Origin: an uncultured Sutterella sp.
GTDB lineage: Bacteria; Pseudomonadota; Gammaproteobacteria; Burkholderiales; Burkholderiaceae_F
Assembly: GCA_905194315.1 (NCBI GenBank)
Contig: CAJJRX010000033.1
Coordinates: forward strand, 1 to 22,252
Reading direction: 5' to 3'
DNA: 22,252 nucleotides
Positions 1 to 7,211 of the stretch are shown piece after piece (the first letter of the stretch is position 1; each line of letters starts with the position of its first letter). The translations under genes and the position numbers were made by a program. Below the pieces are notes generated by a model. The model was not told the origin of the DNA and did no database searches. It saw nothing but the letters and a program-made list of their open reading frames with translations.

Positions 1-6
1 CACCTA

Positions 7-42
7 GACCAAAGTTAAAGTAAATTTTTGGTCCAAGTTTTT
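7..42 (+). terminator. Possible terminator at window edge
   Basis: GACCAAA at 7-13 pairs with TTTGGTC at 27-33 around a 13-base loop, and a run of five T follows at 38-42. This would suit the end of a plus-strand gene lying left of the window. The stem is short and the T run is offset by several bases, so the call is weak. The rest of 1-177 shows no convincing gene; it is the region downstream of the minus-strand acetyltransferase gene. Confidence 0.3.
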
Positions 43-177
43 GTCCGCACCTCCATTCAAGACGAAGACTTTACAACCTGACAGTTGTTTTCTTCAGCAC
101 CCGCACACATACCGGAATCTTAAAAACACCCGTCTTTCAGTCGTTTTAAAGCAGTATAGTTCACGAGAAAGCACACC

Positions 178-645
178 CTACAGATCCCGCCCGCGAGAGA
201 GCCGGCTGGCCGGCTCGAGTCTGAGTTCCATCTCCACGTGAGGAATTCCGTCTTCAAGGAACTCTTCAGAGATGGTTCTGAAACCGGCCTTCTCGTAAAA
301 ACCGGTGGCGTAGCACTGCGCCTCAATAAAAATTCTTTCCGGGCAGAATTTTTCACACACCGCGGCAATGCCTTCTCTGAGGAGCGTTCCGCCCAGCCCT
401 TTTCCGTGCGTGAGCGTCAGAACGCGGCCCATCTGAACCGTGGCGGCGTCTTTGCGGAATGCTCTCAGATAGGCGACCACCCGGCCGTTGTCCTCAAAAA
501 AGACATGCAAACTCTCAATATCCTTTCCGTCCACATCCTGATAGACACACTGCTGCTCGAGCACAAAAATCTCTGCGCGCGACTGCAGGATGCCATAGAG
601 CTCCATTGTGGTGAGCTCCTGAAAAAATTTCACCTTTTTCTGCAT
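178..645 (-). CDS. ElaA-like GNAT N-acetyltransferase
   Basis: A 155-residue protein of the GNAT fold that would transfer an acetyl group from acetyl-CoA to an amine; the substrate is unknown. The N-terminal half matches the ElaA pattern (LYGILQSRAEIFVLEQQC, then YQDVDGKDIE), followed by a strand reading VVAYLRAF and the acetyl-CoA binding region around VLTLTHGKGLGGTLLREGI (about residues 95-113). ElaA proteins are about 150 residues, so the gene looks complete. GGAG lies about nine bases upstream of the ATG. The gap to the upstream acetyltransferase gene is 17 bases, so the two are probably co-transcribed. The protein ends with an Arg/Ser-rich tail, and its last codons contain a perfect inverted repeat (199-216). 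Family confidence is good; the role is not known. Confidence 0.85.
   Translation of the reverse strand: MQKKVKFFQELTTMELYGILQSRAEIFVLEQQCVYQDVDGKDIESLHVFFEDNGRVVAYLRAFRKDAATVQMGRVLTLTHGKGLGGTLLREGIAAVCEKFCPERIFIEAQCYATGFYEKAGFRTISEEFLEDGIPHVEMELRLEPASRLSRGRDL
199..216. repeat. Inverted repeat at 3' end of acetyltransferase gene
   Basis: GAGCCGGC (199-206) and GCCGGCTC (209-216) are perfect reverse complements separated by two bases. The repeat sits inside the last codons of the minus-strand acetyltransferase gene. It could form a 3'-end RNA hairpin, but on the minus strand it is followed by CTCTCTC rather than a T run, so it is not a clear intrinsic terminator. Confidence 0.5.
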
Positions 646-662
646 TCACCGTCTCCGTCCTG

Positions 663-1181
663 TTACACCGGATTCGCCGGCTGCCCGGTTTTTTCGTAGG
701 CAAGCCTCGGAAAGTCATCCTCTTCGACAAAAATCGTGCCGCAGTGCACAAAGCCGAGTTTCTGAGCCAGTTTCTGCATAACGATGTTGTCGCCATGCGT
801 ATCGATGCGCAGATGTCCGCACTCGCCGATCGCCCAGCGGAGACAGAACGTGCCGATACCTTTTTCAGAGCCGTCGCCGGCAATCCGGTGAATCACACCG
901 TACGGAGAATCATCGAGCCAGGCGCCGTCTGTGATGCGGCTGTATGTCGGTTCGATATCCTTGCCGAAATCAAGAAAAAAGGTTCCGACCACTTTACCGG
1001 CGTCGTTAACACAGACATAACTCTTCGCCTGCGCAATATCGTTTCGGATCAGCGCTTCAGGCGGCCAGTTTGTCGGCCCCCACTGGTCGGGATTGCCGTG
1101 AGCAGCCATAAAGGCTCTGGCGATACGGTAAATCTCCATTATGCGCGGTAAATCTTCCTGCGTTGAATGTCTGATCTGCAT
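663..1181 (-). CDS. GNAT N-acetyltransferase
   Basis: A 172-residue GNAT-family acetyltransferase. It opens with the usual first strand and helix (MQIRHSTQEDLPRIMEIYRI), has the acetyl-CoA pyrophosphate-binding turn near GSEKGIGTFCLRWAI (about residues 104-118), and the C-terminal NxxxxxLxxKLGF pattern (DNIVMQKLAQKLGFVHCG). The ending, FVEEDDFPRLAYEK, is of a kind common in small GNAT proteins of gut Firmicutes, so exchange between gut bacteria is conceivable but not shown. The substrate cannot be read from the sequence. It is the first gene of a probable pair with the ElaA-like gene 17 bases downstream. polA lies just upstream on the same strand, behind a strong hairpin, so this pair either has its own weak promoter in the 70-base gap or depends on read-through. 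Confidence 0.88.
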   Translation of the reverse strand: MQIRHSTQEDLPRIMEIYRIARAFMAAHGNPDQWGPTNWPPEALIRNDIAQAKSYVCVNDAGKVVGTFFLDFGKDIEPTYSRITDGAWLDDSPYGVIHRIAGDGSEKGIGTFCLRWAIGECGHLRIDTHGDNIVMQKLAQKLGFVHCGTIFVEEDDFPRLAYEKTGQPANPV

Positions 1182-1215
1182 AGACAGGTTCCGTAATTTG
1201 AAAATTCTTTACTCA

Positions 1216-1248
1216 AAAGCCGCATCACCATCCGGGTAATGCGGCTTT
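1216..1248 (-). terminator. polA terminator
   Basis: AAAGCCGCAT (1216-1225) and ATGCGGCTTT (1239-1248) form a perfect 10-bp stem immediately after the polA stop codon, read on the minus strand. The U-rich part (CTTTTG) overlaps the foot of the stem. It separates polA from the acetyltransferase pair. Confidence 0.7.
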
Positions 1249-1251
1249 CAG

Positions 1252-4047
1252 TTAGTGGGCAACTTCCCAGTTATCCCCGACCCCCACTTCCGCAATCAGC
1301 GGAACGCTCAGATCAGCCACCCCTGCCATCAGGCGGGGCACAGCCTCACGAACCTGCTCAAGCTCTGCGTCAGGCACCTCAAGAATCAGTTCGTCGTGCA
1401 CCTGCAGTACAAGACGGGATTTCAGCCCTTCTTTGCTGAGATAGTCCTGCACGGCAATCATTGCCAGTTTGATCAGGTCGGCCGCTGTCCCCTGCATCGG
1501 TGCGTTGATGGCAGCACGCTCAGCAGCTGCCTGAACCGGTTTGCGCGAGGAATGAATTTCAGGCACCCAGAGACGCCGTCCGAACTCGGTTTCCACGTAA
1601 CCGTTTTCACGCGCCTGAGCGCGCATGAGCTCCATGTAGCGTTTGACGCCGGGATAGCGGTCAAAATACTCTTCAACATAGTGAGCGGCCACTTTCCTGT
1701 CGATCCCCAGATTCTGGGCAAGGCCGAACGCACTCATCCCGTAGATGAGCCCGAAGTTGATCACCTTGGCCATCCGGCGCTCTTCAGGGGTAACCTGATC
1801 CGGGGTTTTCTTGAACACTTCAGCGGCGGTGGCCTTATGGACGTCCCTGCCCTGTGAGAAAGCACGCAGCAGACCTTCGTCACGGGAGAGATGCGCCATG
1901 ATGCGCAGCTCGATCTGCGAGTAGTCGGCAGACAGAATTCTGGCGCCGGCCTGCGCCACAAACCCTTCACGTACACGCCGGCCTTCCGGGGTGCGCACAG
2001 GAATGTTCTGCAGATTAGGCTCCGAACTGGCAAGGCGCCCGGTCACGGCTGTGGCCTGACCGAAGGTCGTATGTACGCGCCCGTCAACAGGATCGGTCAT
2101 ACGCGGCAGCTTGTCGATATAAGTACTCAGCAGCTTTGAGAGCATCCGGTGCTCAAGCACGACTTTAGGCAGAGGATAATCAAGTGCGAGTTCATTGAGA
2201 ACCTCTTCATCGGTGGAAGGCGCGCCGGTCGATGTTTTTTTCACAACAGGAATCTGCAGATCCGTAAAGAGAATCTCGCCGAGCTGCTTCGGAGAGGAGA
2301 GATTGAACTTTCTGCCGGCAATCTTATAGGCCTCCTCTTCAAGTGCATTCAGACGCCGGGTAAGTTCCTCGGACTCCTGCGCAAGTTTGAAGCAGTCAAT
2401 GGCCACCCCGTTCTCCTCCATCGTATCGAGTACCGTAAGCAGCGGCCGCTCGATATTTTCATAAATCGGCAGCAGTTTCTCATCGGTGGCCAGATGCGAG
2501 GAGAGTGTGGCGTACAGGGCACGGATGGCGGCTGCCTCCTCCGAAAGCAGACGGTAGACCATTTCCCGGTCAGCCTCCGATGCACGGATGGCCTTTGCCC
2601 CTTTGCCGAGCACCGATTCAACCGTCGGAATGGCGCGTTTGAGATAACGGCGCGAGACGGGCAGCAGGTCATGTTTCAGATGAGCCTCAAGCACATAACT
2701 CATGAGCATCACATCGTCCCAGAGTCCGCCCGGTTCAATACCCTGCGCGCGAAGCGCATGGCGAACTGTTTTCGCATCGTGCGCCACTTTGCGGGTATCC
2801 GCACTCAGCCAGGGGGAGAGTGCTTTGAGAACGGCCTCGCAAGGCAAACCGCTGCTCACATGGTAGACAAACACATCCTTGGCAGAAAGCGCAACGGCAA
2901 TGCCGGCAATCTCAGCATGCAGAGCACTCCCGTCAAAGAGCACCTGCACTCCCACCGGAAGGCGGCGGGACTCCTCGAGCAGCGCGGTGAGCGCAGTAAG
3001 TGTCTGCTCACTCTCAATCGCGGTAAAGGGGATATCATCGGGCGGTGCGAGCAGGTCTCCCGCCTCCTCGCGGGGCATGACTTTTGCGGGTTCAGGCTTC
3101 AGAGCCGAGGCTGTCCCGGCATCATCAAAAAGGCTTCCCTGAGCCGGCTGCGAAGCGGAGGCGGCCGGAGCGGCAGCTTCACGCACGCCACCGGGCGCTG
3201 CACGCAGGAGCGTGTTCGGCGACATCTCCCAGCGCTGACAGAATGCCGTCAGCGCAGCCTGATCGGCGGGCTGCACTTTGAGGGCGGCGGGATCGGCAGC
3301 CTCATCGGGAAGCTCGCAGTCGCGTTTGATTGTCACGAGTTCACGGGCCTGGTCGAGGAAGGGCAACCCCGCACGCAAGTGCTCACCAACCTTGCCCGAG
3401 ACCTCACCGGCATGAGCCTTCACGCCGTCAAGATCCCCGTACTGACTGATCCACTTTGCCGCGGTTTTCGGGCCGCATTTCTCAATACCGGGCACATTGT
3501 CAACCTTGTCCCCCATCAGGGCGAGATAGTCGATGATGCGTTCGGGATAAACACCGTACTTCTCCATCACCCCATCACGGTCGTAGAACTTGGTGTTCAT
3601 CGTATTAATCAGAGTAATGTCGTCATCGACGAGCTGTGCCATGTCCTTGTCGCCCGTGGCCACCACAATTGAGTAGCCTTTGGCGCGGGCGCGTTCGGCG
3701 AGTGTGGCAATCACATCGTCAGCCTCAACGCCGGAAACCGACACAAGCGGCCAGCCGAGATCCTTCAGAGCCGCAAGCAGCGGTTCAATCTGCACCCGCA
3801 GATCGTCCGGCATGGGCGGACGGTTGGCTTTGTAATCGGGATATTTTTCATGGCGGAAGTTTTTCCCCGGCGCATCAAACACAATCACCGCGTTGTCCGG
3901 GTTAACCAGAGACCAGACTTTACTGAGCATGCCAAAAAAACCGCGCATAGCGCCGGTCGGTTCGCCTGTACTGGTTCTCAGATCCGGAAGTCCGTGAAAA
4001 GCACGGAAAAGATAATTTGATCCATCAATCAAAAGAATTTTTGGCAT
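1252..4047 (-). CDS. polA: DNA polymerase I, proofreading site degenerate
   Basis: DNA polymerase I removes RNA primers and fills gaps in lagging-strand synthesis and excision repair. The protein is 931 residues, close to E. coli Pol I (928). The 5' nuclease domain is about residues 1-290 (KILLIDGSNYLFRAFHGL, VEADDVI, VVATGDKDMAQLV, GDKVDNVPGI). A low-complexity Ala/Pro linker (about 290-330) contains QGSLF at 303-307. The 3'-5' exonuclease domain (about 340-520) lacks the catalytic acidic residues. The polymerase domain is intact: motif A DYSQIELR (Asp708), motif B RRMAKVINFGLIYG (Lys761, Tyr769) and motif C HDE (884-886). The ATG at 4047 was chosen because MPKILLIDGSNYLF matches the family's usual start; the longer frame begins with an unlikely TTG at 4068. 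The gene is divergent from the 4243 gene. Confidence 0.97.
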   Translation of the reverse strand: MPKILLIDGSNYLFRAFHGLPDLRTSTGEPTGAMRGFFGMLSKVWSLVNPDNAVIVFDAPGKNFRHEKYPDYKANRPPMPDDLRVQIEPLLAALKDLGWPLVSVSGVEADDVIATLAERARAKGYSIVVATGDKDMAQLVDDDITLINTMNTKFYDRDGVMEKYGVYPERIIDYLALMGDKVDNVPGIEKCGPKTAAKWISQYGDLDGVKAHAGEVSGKVGEHLRAGLPFLDQARELVTIKRDCELPDEAADPAALKVQPADQAALTAFCQRWEMSPNTLLRAAPGGVREAAAPAASASQPAQGSLFDDAGTASALKPEPAKVMPREEAGDLLAPPDDIPFTAIESEQTLTALTALLEESRRLPVGVQVLFDGSALHAEIAGIAVALSAKDVFVYHVSSGLPCEAVLKALSPWLSADTRKVAHDAKTVRHALRAQGIEPGGLWDDVMLMSYVLEAHLKHDLLPVSRRYLKRAIPTVESVLGKGAKAIRASEADREMVYRLLSEEAAAIRALYATLSSHLATDEKLLPIYENIERPLLTVLDTMEENGVAIDCFKLAQESEELTRRLNALEEEAYKIAGRKFNLSSPKQLGEILFTDLQIPVVKKTSTGAPSTDEEVLNELALDYPLPKVVLEHRMLSKLLSTYIDKLPRMTDPVDGRVHTTFGQATAVTGRLASSEPNLQNIPVRTPEGRRVREGFVAQAGARILSADYSQIELRIMAHLSRDEGLLRAFSQGRDVHKATAAEVFKKTPDQVTPEERRMAKVINFGLIYGMSAFGLAQNLGIDRKVAAHYVEEYFDRYPGVKRYMELMRAQARENGYVETEFGRRLWVPEIHSSRKPVQAAAERAAINAPMQGTAADLIKLAMIAVQDYLSKEGLKSRLVLQVHDELILEVPDAELEQVREAVPRLMAGVADLSVPLIAEVGVGDNWEVAH

Positions 4048-4161
4048 AGTGTCCCGCATTAGGTTCAAACGAAGTGCCTTCCATCTTAACAGCTTGCGTG
4101 AGACTGACGGCGCAAACCTGCAAAAAAGCGCAACAATTCAGCCAATAACGCCCGTTCTCAA

Positions 4162-4190
4162 TTGAGCCGTGGCACAATACAATCAATAGT
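4162..4190 (+). promoter_or_regulatory. Possible promoter for the 4243 gene pair
   Basis: TTGAGC (4162-4167) and AATAGT (4185-4190) are 17 bases apart and upstream of the small secreted protein gene. Both hexamers are imperfect. The region 4048-4242 must also hold the divergent polA promoter, for which no strong match was found. Confidence 0.35.
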
Positions 4191-4242
4191 GGAGGTGTCG
4201 GATCTCCGGCACAGATGCTTCTGAAGATAAGGATGATAAAAA

Positions 4243-4626
4243 ATGGGCAAGCATATCCAGCATACAGCGACGGCGCTCCTGCTCGCATCCCTGATCGGGA
4301 TGACTCAGGTCGCCATGGCCGCCGACAAAGGCGCCGCTAACAGCGCAACACAGTCAGAAAGTCTCGCGCCGACAGCCGAAGACATGGCCAAGGCTCACGA
4401 AGACCGCCTGCAGGGCAAAGTGACACCGCGCAACAATGACAAAAAGACAAAGATTGAAGCGGTTCGCGATCAGGACAACCGCGTGACCGAATACGTCGTC
4501 ACGCCGGGCTCCACGCATATTCCCTACAGTATGGAAAATCAGGCTGAGCGTCCCATTAATTCCGCCCCGGGCAGCAACTCTCAAGGCACGCTCGGTCCGA
4601 CAAAACAGTTAAAATTCGGCTTCTAA
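4243..4626 (+). CDS. Small secreted protein, function unknown
   Basis: A 127-residue protein with a clear Sec signal peptide: a basic start (MGKHIQH), a hydrophobic core (TALLLASLIGMTQVAMA) and a likely signal peptidase I site at AMA-ADKG, residues 25-28. The mature part is polar and low in hydrophobics, with a central charged segment (DKKTKIEAVRDQDNRVTEYV) and a conserved-looking end (GTLGPTKQLKFGF). It is probably periplasmic. The position beside polA and the RDxDNRVTEY stretch faintly recall small DUF2782 proteins found near polA in other proteobacteria, but I cannot confirm that. AAGG lies about nine bases before the ATG. The next gene starts two bases after its stop, so the pair is translationally linked. 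Confidence 0.8.
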   Translation: MGKHIQHTATALLLASLIGMTQVAMAADKGAANSATQSESLAPTAEDMAKAHEDRLQGKVTPRNNDKKTKIEAVRDQDNRVTEYVVTPGSTHIPYSMENQAERPINSAPGSNSQGTLGPTKQLKFGF

Positions 4627-4627
4627 A

Positions 4628-5416
4628 TTGGCTAGTTTCCAACCACTACCGGCACGCTGCGGGCTTCTTTGGTTCAAAGAAGCTCTTAGCGTCTTTGCGC
4701 GCTACCCTTCCGCCTATTTCTGGATGAGCGTCTTTTATGTCCTCACCTCCGGTTTCCTCTCGAGTCTCCCCTTTATCGGCAGTGTTCTCGGTGGTATCTG
4801 GATGCCGTTCGGCACAATTCTGCTTGCCTACGGTGCCAAAAACGCGCTCGAAGGGAAGCACCCGGACTATGACGCATTCTTTACCGCGCTTAAAACACCG
4901 GGGCTTCGTACACGACTGATCTATATCGGCATCATCTATGCCATCGGTCTGCAGATTTCGGTGACCGTGTTCCTTGCCTTCGGTGCGGAGAATGTTAACG
5001 CCATGCTCAACGCGGCGGCTGATGAAAGCGCCACAGCTGATGTGAGTTTCCCGTTCGGTGCAATGGCGGTTTCGCTGCTCGTATACATCCCGGTTCTGCT
5101 GCTTTCGCTCTTTTCGCCACTGCTGATCGCAGACTCGGATCAGAAGGTGGGGAAAAGTCTCTTTGACTCGTTCATGGGTATTGTCTACCAGTGGCCGTCC
5201 GTGCTGAGTGCAGCCGCCATCTATCTGGGTGTCACCATCAGTCTGGCCGCGGCAAGTTTTGCGCTCTTTGTGCTGCTCAATATTTCAGCCTACTACATGT
5301 TCTTCATGCCGCTTTTTGTGGTCTTCACCACCGGCATCGCCTACGCGATGCTCTGGCCGATGTACCGCGACATGTACGGCGTGATGGGTCGCTTCCGGCC
5401 GCAATCGGGCCGCTAG
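4628..5416 (+). CDS. BPSS1780-like integral membrane protein
   Basis: A 262-residue protein with about six predicted transmembrane segments: near residues 31-50, 53-70, 97-118, 142-165, 187-215 and 220-245. The soluble start (ARCGLLWFKEALSVFARYP), followed by hydrophobic blocks and an end reading AMLWPMYRDMYGVM, resembles the BPSS1780 family of betaproteobacterial membrane proteins, whose function is unknown. The start is a TTG two bases after the upstream stop codon with no visible ribosome binding site, implying translational coupling. The first in-frame ATG (Met33) would remove the conserved N-terminal segment, so TTG is preferred. A strong terminator follows. The gene call is firm; the family call is moderate and the exact start uncertain. 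Confidence 0.8.
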   Translation: MASFQPLPARCGLLWFKEALSVFARYPSAYFWMSVFYVLTSGFLSSLPFIGSVLGGIWMPFGTILLAYGAKNALEGKHPDYDAFFTALKTPGLRTRLIYIGIIYAIGLQISVTVFLAFGAENVNAMLNAAADESATADVSFPFGAMAVSLLVYIPVLLLSLFSPLLIADSDQKVGKSLFDSFMGIVYQWPSVLSAAAIYLGVTISLAAASFALFVLLNISAYYMFFMPLFVVFTTGIAYAMLWPMYRDMYGVMGRFRPQSGR

Positions 5417-5426
5417 CGGAAATAAA

Positions 5427-5458
5427 GGCGTACCGGCAGCATCCGGCACGCCTTTTTT
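5427..5458. terminator. Intrinsic terminator between convergent genes
   Basis: GGCGT and ACGCC, then CCGG and CCGG, form a ten-pair stem with one mismatch around the loop CAGCAT, followed by six T at 5453-5458. It ends the membrane-protein unit on the plus strand. The bases before the stem (AATAAA) give a modest U-rich tail on the minus strand, so it may also serve dinB, whose stop lies at 5463. Confidence 0.85.
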
Positions 5459-5462
5459 GTTT

Positions 5463-6602
5463 TCAGAGCTCTTCAAACAGTGTCGCCGTGCGCTCATCGA
5501 CCTCAATTGGCGCTGCCACGCGCAGCCCGAGCAGCCGGATGCCCTGCGGCGGAATGGACATTGATGCCAGAAGCCGTCTGGCATCCTGTCTGATGCGCGC
5601 GAGTTCCTTCCCGCCCGATTGCGCGCCGTATGGCAGCTCCGTGCTCATTGCCCGGCTCACGGTCTCAAAACTGGCATACCGGAGCTTGAGCGTGAGAGTG
5701 CGCCCGACAAACTGTGCGCGCTCGAGACGCCGCACAAGATCCTCAGCCACCTGATCGAGCAGAATCAGAATCTCGTCCGTACGTTTGAGATCCTCTGAAA
5801 CCGTCTCCTCGCAGCTGACACTTTTACGTTCTCTGAAGGGCCGCACCGGCCGGTCGTCAATTCCGCGGGCAAAACGGTACAGCTCTGTCCCCTGCTCGCC
5901 GAACCACTCCAGCAGCCGCGGCAGTGCCACCGCCCGCAGATCCGCACCGGTACGGATACCGCGGTCGTGAAGTTTTCGGGCACTCACCGGCCCGACGCCC
6001 CAGATGTCCTCCACGGGAAGACGGTCAATAAAGGCCTGAGCCCGGTCAGGATGGATAACGCATAGTCCGTCAGGCTTGCGGTAGTCCGAGGCGATTTTGG
6101 CGAGAAACTTGCAGTAGCTCACACCGGCACTGGCCACCAGGTTGAGTTCGGTACGGATATCCGCCTTGATAGCCCGGGCAACCTCAAGGCCAAGGCGCAT
6201 ACCGCGTTTGTTCTCTGTAACGTCGAGAAAAGCCTCATCAAGGCTGATCCCTTCGACAAGGTCTGTGTAGCGGTGGAAAATCTCGTGAATCTGTGCCGAC
6301 ACCGCTTTGTAGTGACTGATTCTGGCATCCACAAAGATGAGCTCCGGGCAGAGCTGCAGCGCCTGACGGCTCGGCATGGCCGAATGCACGCCGAATTTGC
6401 GTGCCTCGTAGCTGGCTGTCGCAACCACCCCGCGGCCGTCGGCATGTCCTACTGCGACGGGCCGTCCTCTGAGAGCCGGGTTGTCACGCTGCTCAACCGA
6501 GGCGTAGAACGAATCCAGATCCACATGCACGATGCGCCGTGAGGTGTCTCTCACAAGGCCGTAGCTGGGTTCTTCGAGGGCGGGCGGGACGGAATCGGAC
6601 AA
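5463..6602 (-). CDS. dinB: DNA polymerase IV (Y family)
   Basis: An error-prone translesion polymerase that copies past damaged bases. It carries the Y-family signatures: IVHVDLDSFYASVEQRDNPA with the first catalytic Asp (residue 28) and the steric-gate aromatic pair FY (32-33); SYEARKFGVHSAMPSRQA; and SLDEAFLDV with Asp122/Glu123. A helix-hairpin-helix region (VEDIWGVGPVSARKL) and the little-finger domain (about 265-370) follow. The last residues, TATLFEEL, resemble a C-terminal sliding-clamp-binding motif. The frame opens with TTG at 6602 behind GAGAG, giving 379 residues. A GTG at 6554 would give 363 residues beginning close to where E. coli DinB begins, and is a real alternative. No LexA box (CTGT-N8-ACAG) was found upstream. 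Confidence 0.96.
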   Translation of the reverse strand: MSDSVPPALEEPSYGLVRDTSRRIVHVDLDSFYASVEQRDNPALRGRPVAVGHADGRGVVATASYEARKFGVHSAMPSRQALQLCPELIFVDARISHYKAVSAQIHEIFHRYTDLVEGISLDEAFLDVTENKRGMRLGLEVARAIKADIRTELNLVASAGVSYCKFLAKIASDYRKPDGLCVIHPDRAQAFIDRLPVEDIWGVGPVSARKLHDRGIRTGADLRAVALPRLLEWFGEQGTELYRFARGIDDRPVRPFRERKSVSCEETVSEDLKRTDEILILLDQVAEDLVRRLERAQFVGRTLTLKLRYASFETVSRAMSTELPYGAQSGGKELARIRQDARRLLASMSIPPQGIRLLGLRVAAPIEVDERTATLFEEL

Positions 6603-6692
6603 ATCAGAAACTCTCTAGGAAACAGTAATAAACGCTCTGAATATTTTCTCTCAAAATTGAGTCTTCTGCGCTATCTCTTTGGAGGTGGTGGC

Positions 6693-6721
6693 GTGACAAG
6701 CGAAACTTTTAGGTCTAAAAT
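6693..6721 (+). promoter_or_regulatory. Sigma70-type promoter of the ferredoxin cluster
   Basis: GTGACA (6693-6698) and TAAAAT (6716-6721) are separated by exactly 17 bases, placing the transcript start near 6728, about 44 bases before the fdxA ATG. This is one of the best promoter matches in the window. Confidence 0.6.
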
Positions 6722-6771
6722 GCATCACCTGCAACACAATAACCCAAATACCTTACATATCGGAGAACATA

Positions 6772-7095
6772 ATGGCTCATGTGGTATGTGAAGCCTGCAT
6801 TAACTGCAAACGCACAGACTGTGTGGATGTCTGCCCTGTAGACTGCTTCCGCGAAGGACCGAATTTTCTGGTGATTGATCCCGATGAATGCATTGACTGC
6901 GCCGTCTGCATTCCCGAGTGCCCTGAAGCCGCCATTTTTGCGGAAGAAGATGTGCCCGAAGGTCAGGAGGAATTCATTGCGCTCAATGCCGAGCTCGCCC
7001 GTGAATGGCCCTCTATCACCCGCCGTAAGCCTGCCCCTGATGATGCAGACGAGTGGCGCGGTGTTGTCGGCAAGATCAAGTACCTGAAGCGCTGA
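6772..7095 (+). CDS. fdxA: Seven-iron ferredoxin [3Fe-4S][4Fe-4S]
   Basis: A 107-residue soluble electron carrier of the FdxA type. The Cys pattern matches: Cys9, Cys17 and Cys50 for the 3Fe-4S cluster, and Cys21, Cys40, Cys43 and Cys46 for the 4Fe-4S cluster (CVDVCPVDCF, then CIDCAVCIPECP). The C-terminal 50 residues are the acidic-then-basic tail usual in this family (ending KIKYLKR). GGAG lies six bases before the ATG. It heads a plus-strand cluster with a ferredoxin reductase, an RnfB-like protein and nth. A hairpin in the following gap may lower expression of the downstream genes relative to this one. Confidence 0.95.
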   Translation: MAHVVCEACINCKRTDCVDVCPVDCFREGPNFLVIDPDECIDCAVCIPECPEAAIFAEEDVPEGQEEFIALNAELAREWPSITRRKPAPDDADEWRGVVGKIKYLKR

Positions 7096-7122
7096 GTTTT
7101 CCGCGCCTCACTCTTCAGTTGT

Positions 7123-7150
7123 GCGTCCGCGCTGTCCACGGACGCCTTTT
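7123..7150 (+). terminator. Terminator-like hairpin between fdxA and fpr
   Basis: GCGTCCG (7123-7129) pairs perfectly with CGGACGC (7139-7145) around a nine-base loop, followed by C and four T. It may be a partial terminator that lets fdxA be transcribed more than the genes after it. Confidence 0.5.
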
Positions 7151-7153
7151 CCG

Positions 7154-7189
7154 GGCAGACCGCCCCCGCACCGCGCCGTGCAGTCTGCC
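7154..7189 (+). promoter_or_regulatory. Nested hairpin in the fpr leader
   Basis: GGCAGAC (7154-7160) pairs with GTCTGCC (7183-7189), and inside it GCAC (7168-7171) pairs with GTGC (7178-7181). It lies 22 bases before the reductase ATG, where no ribosome binding site can be seen. A role in translation control is inference. Confidence 0.35.
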
Positions 7190-7211
7190 TAAGCCTCTCT
7201 CAGCAACGCCT

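Noticed and set aside
2149..3672. Plus-strand open frame of 507 codons opposite polA
   Set aside because: It lies wholly antisense to a clear polA, has no family features and no ribosome binding site; it is a frame shadow of a GC-rich gene.
4174..4188. Possible sigma54 promoter (TGGCAC near the 4243 gene)
   Set aside because: The -24 half fits, but the expected TTGC at -12 is absent (AATC is found).
6603..6680. LexA box upstream of dinB
   Set aside because: A CTGT half-site is present on the minus strand but no ACAG at the required spacing.
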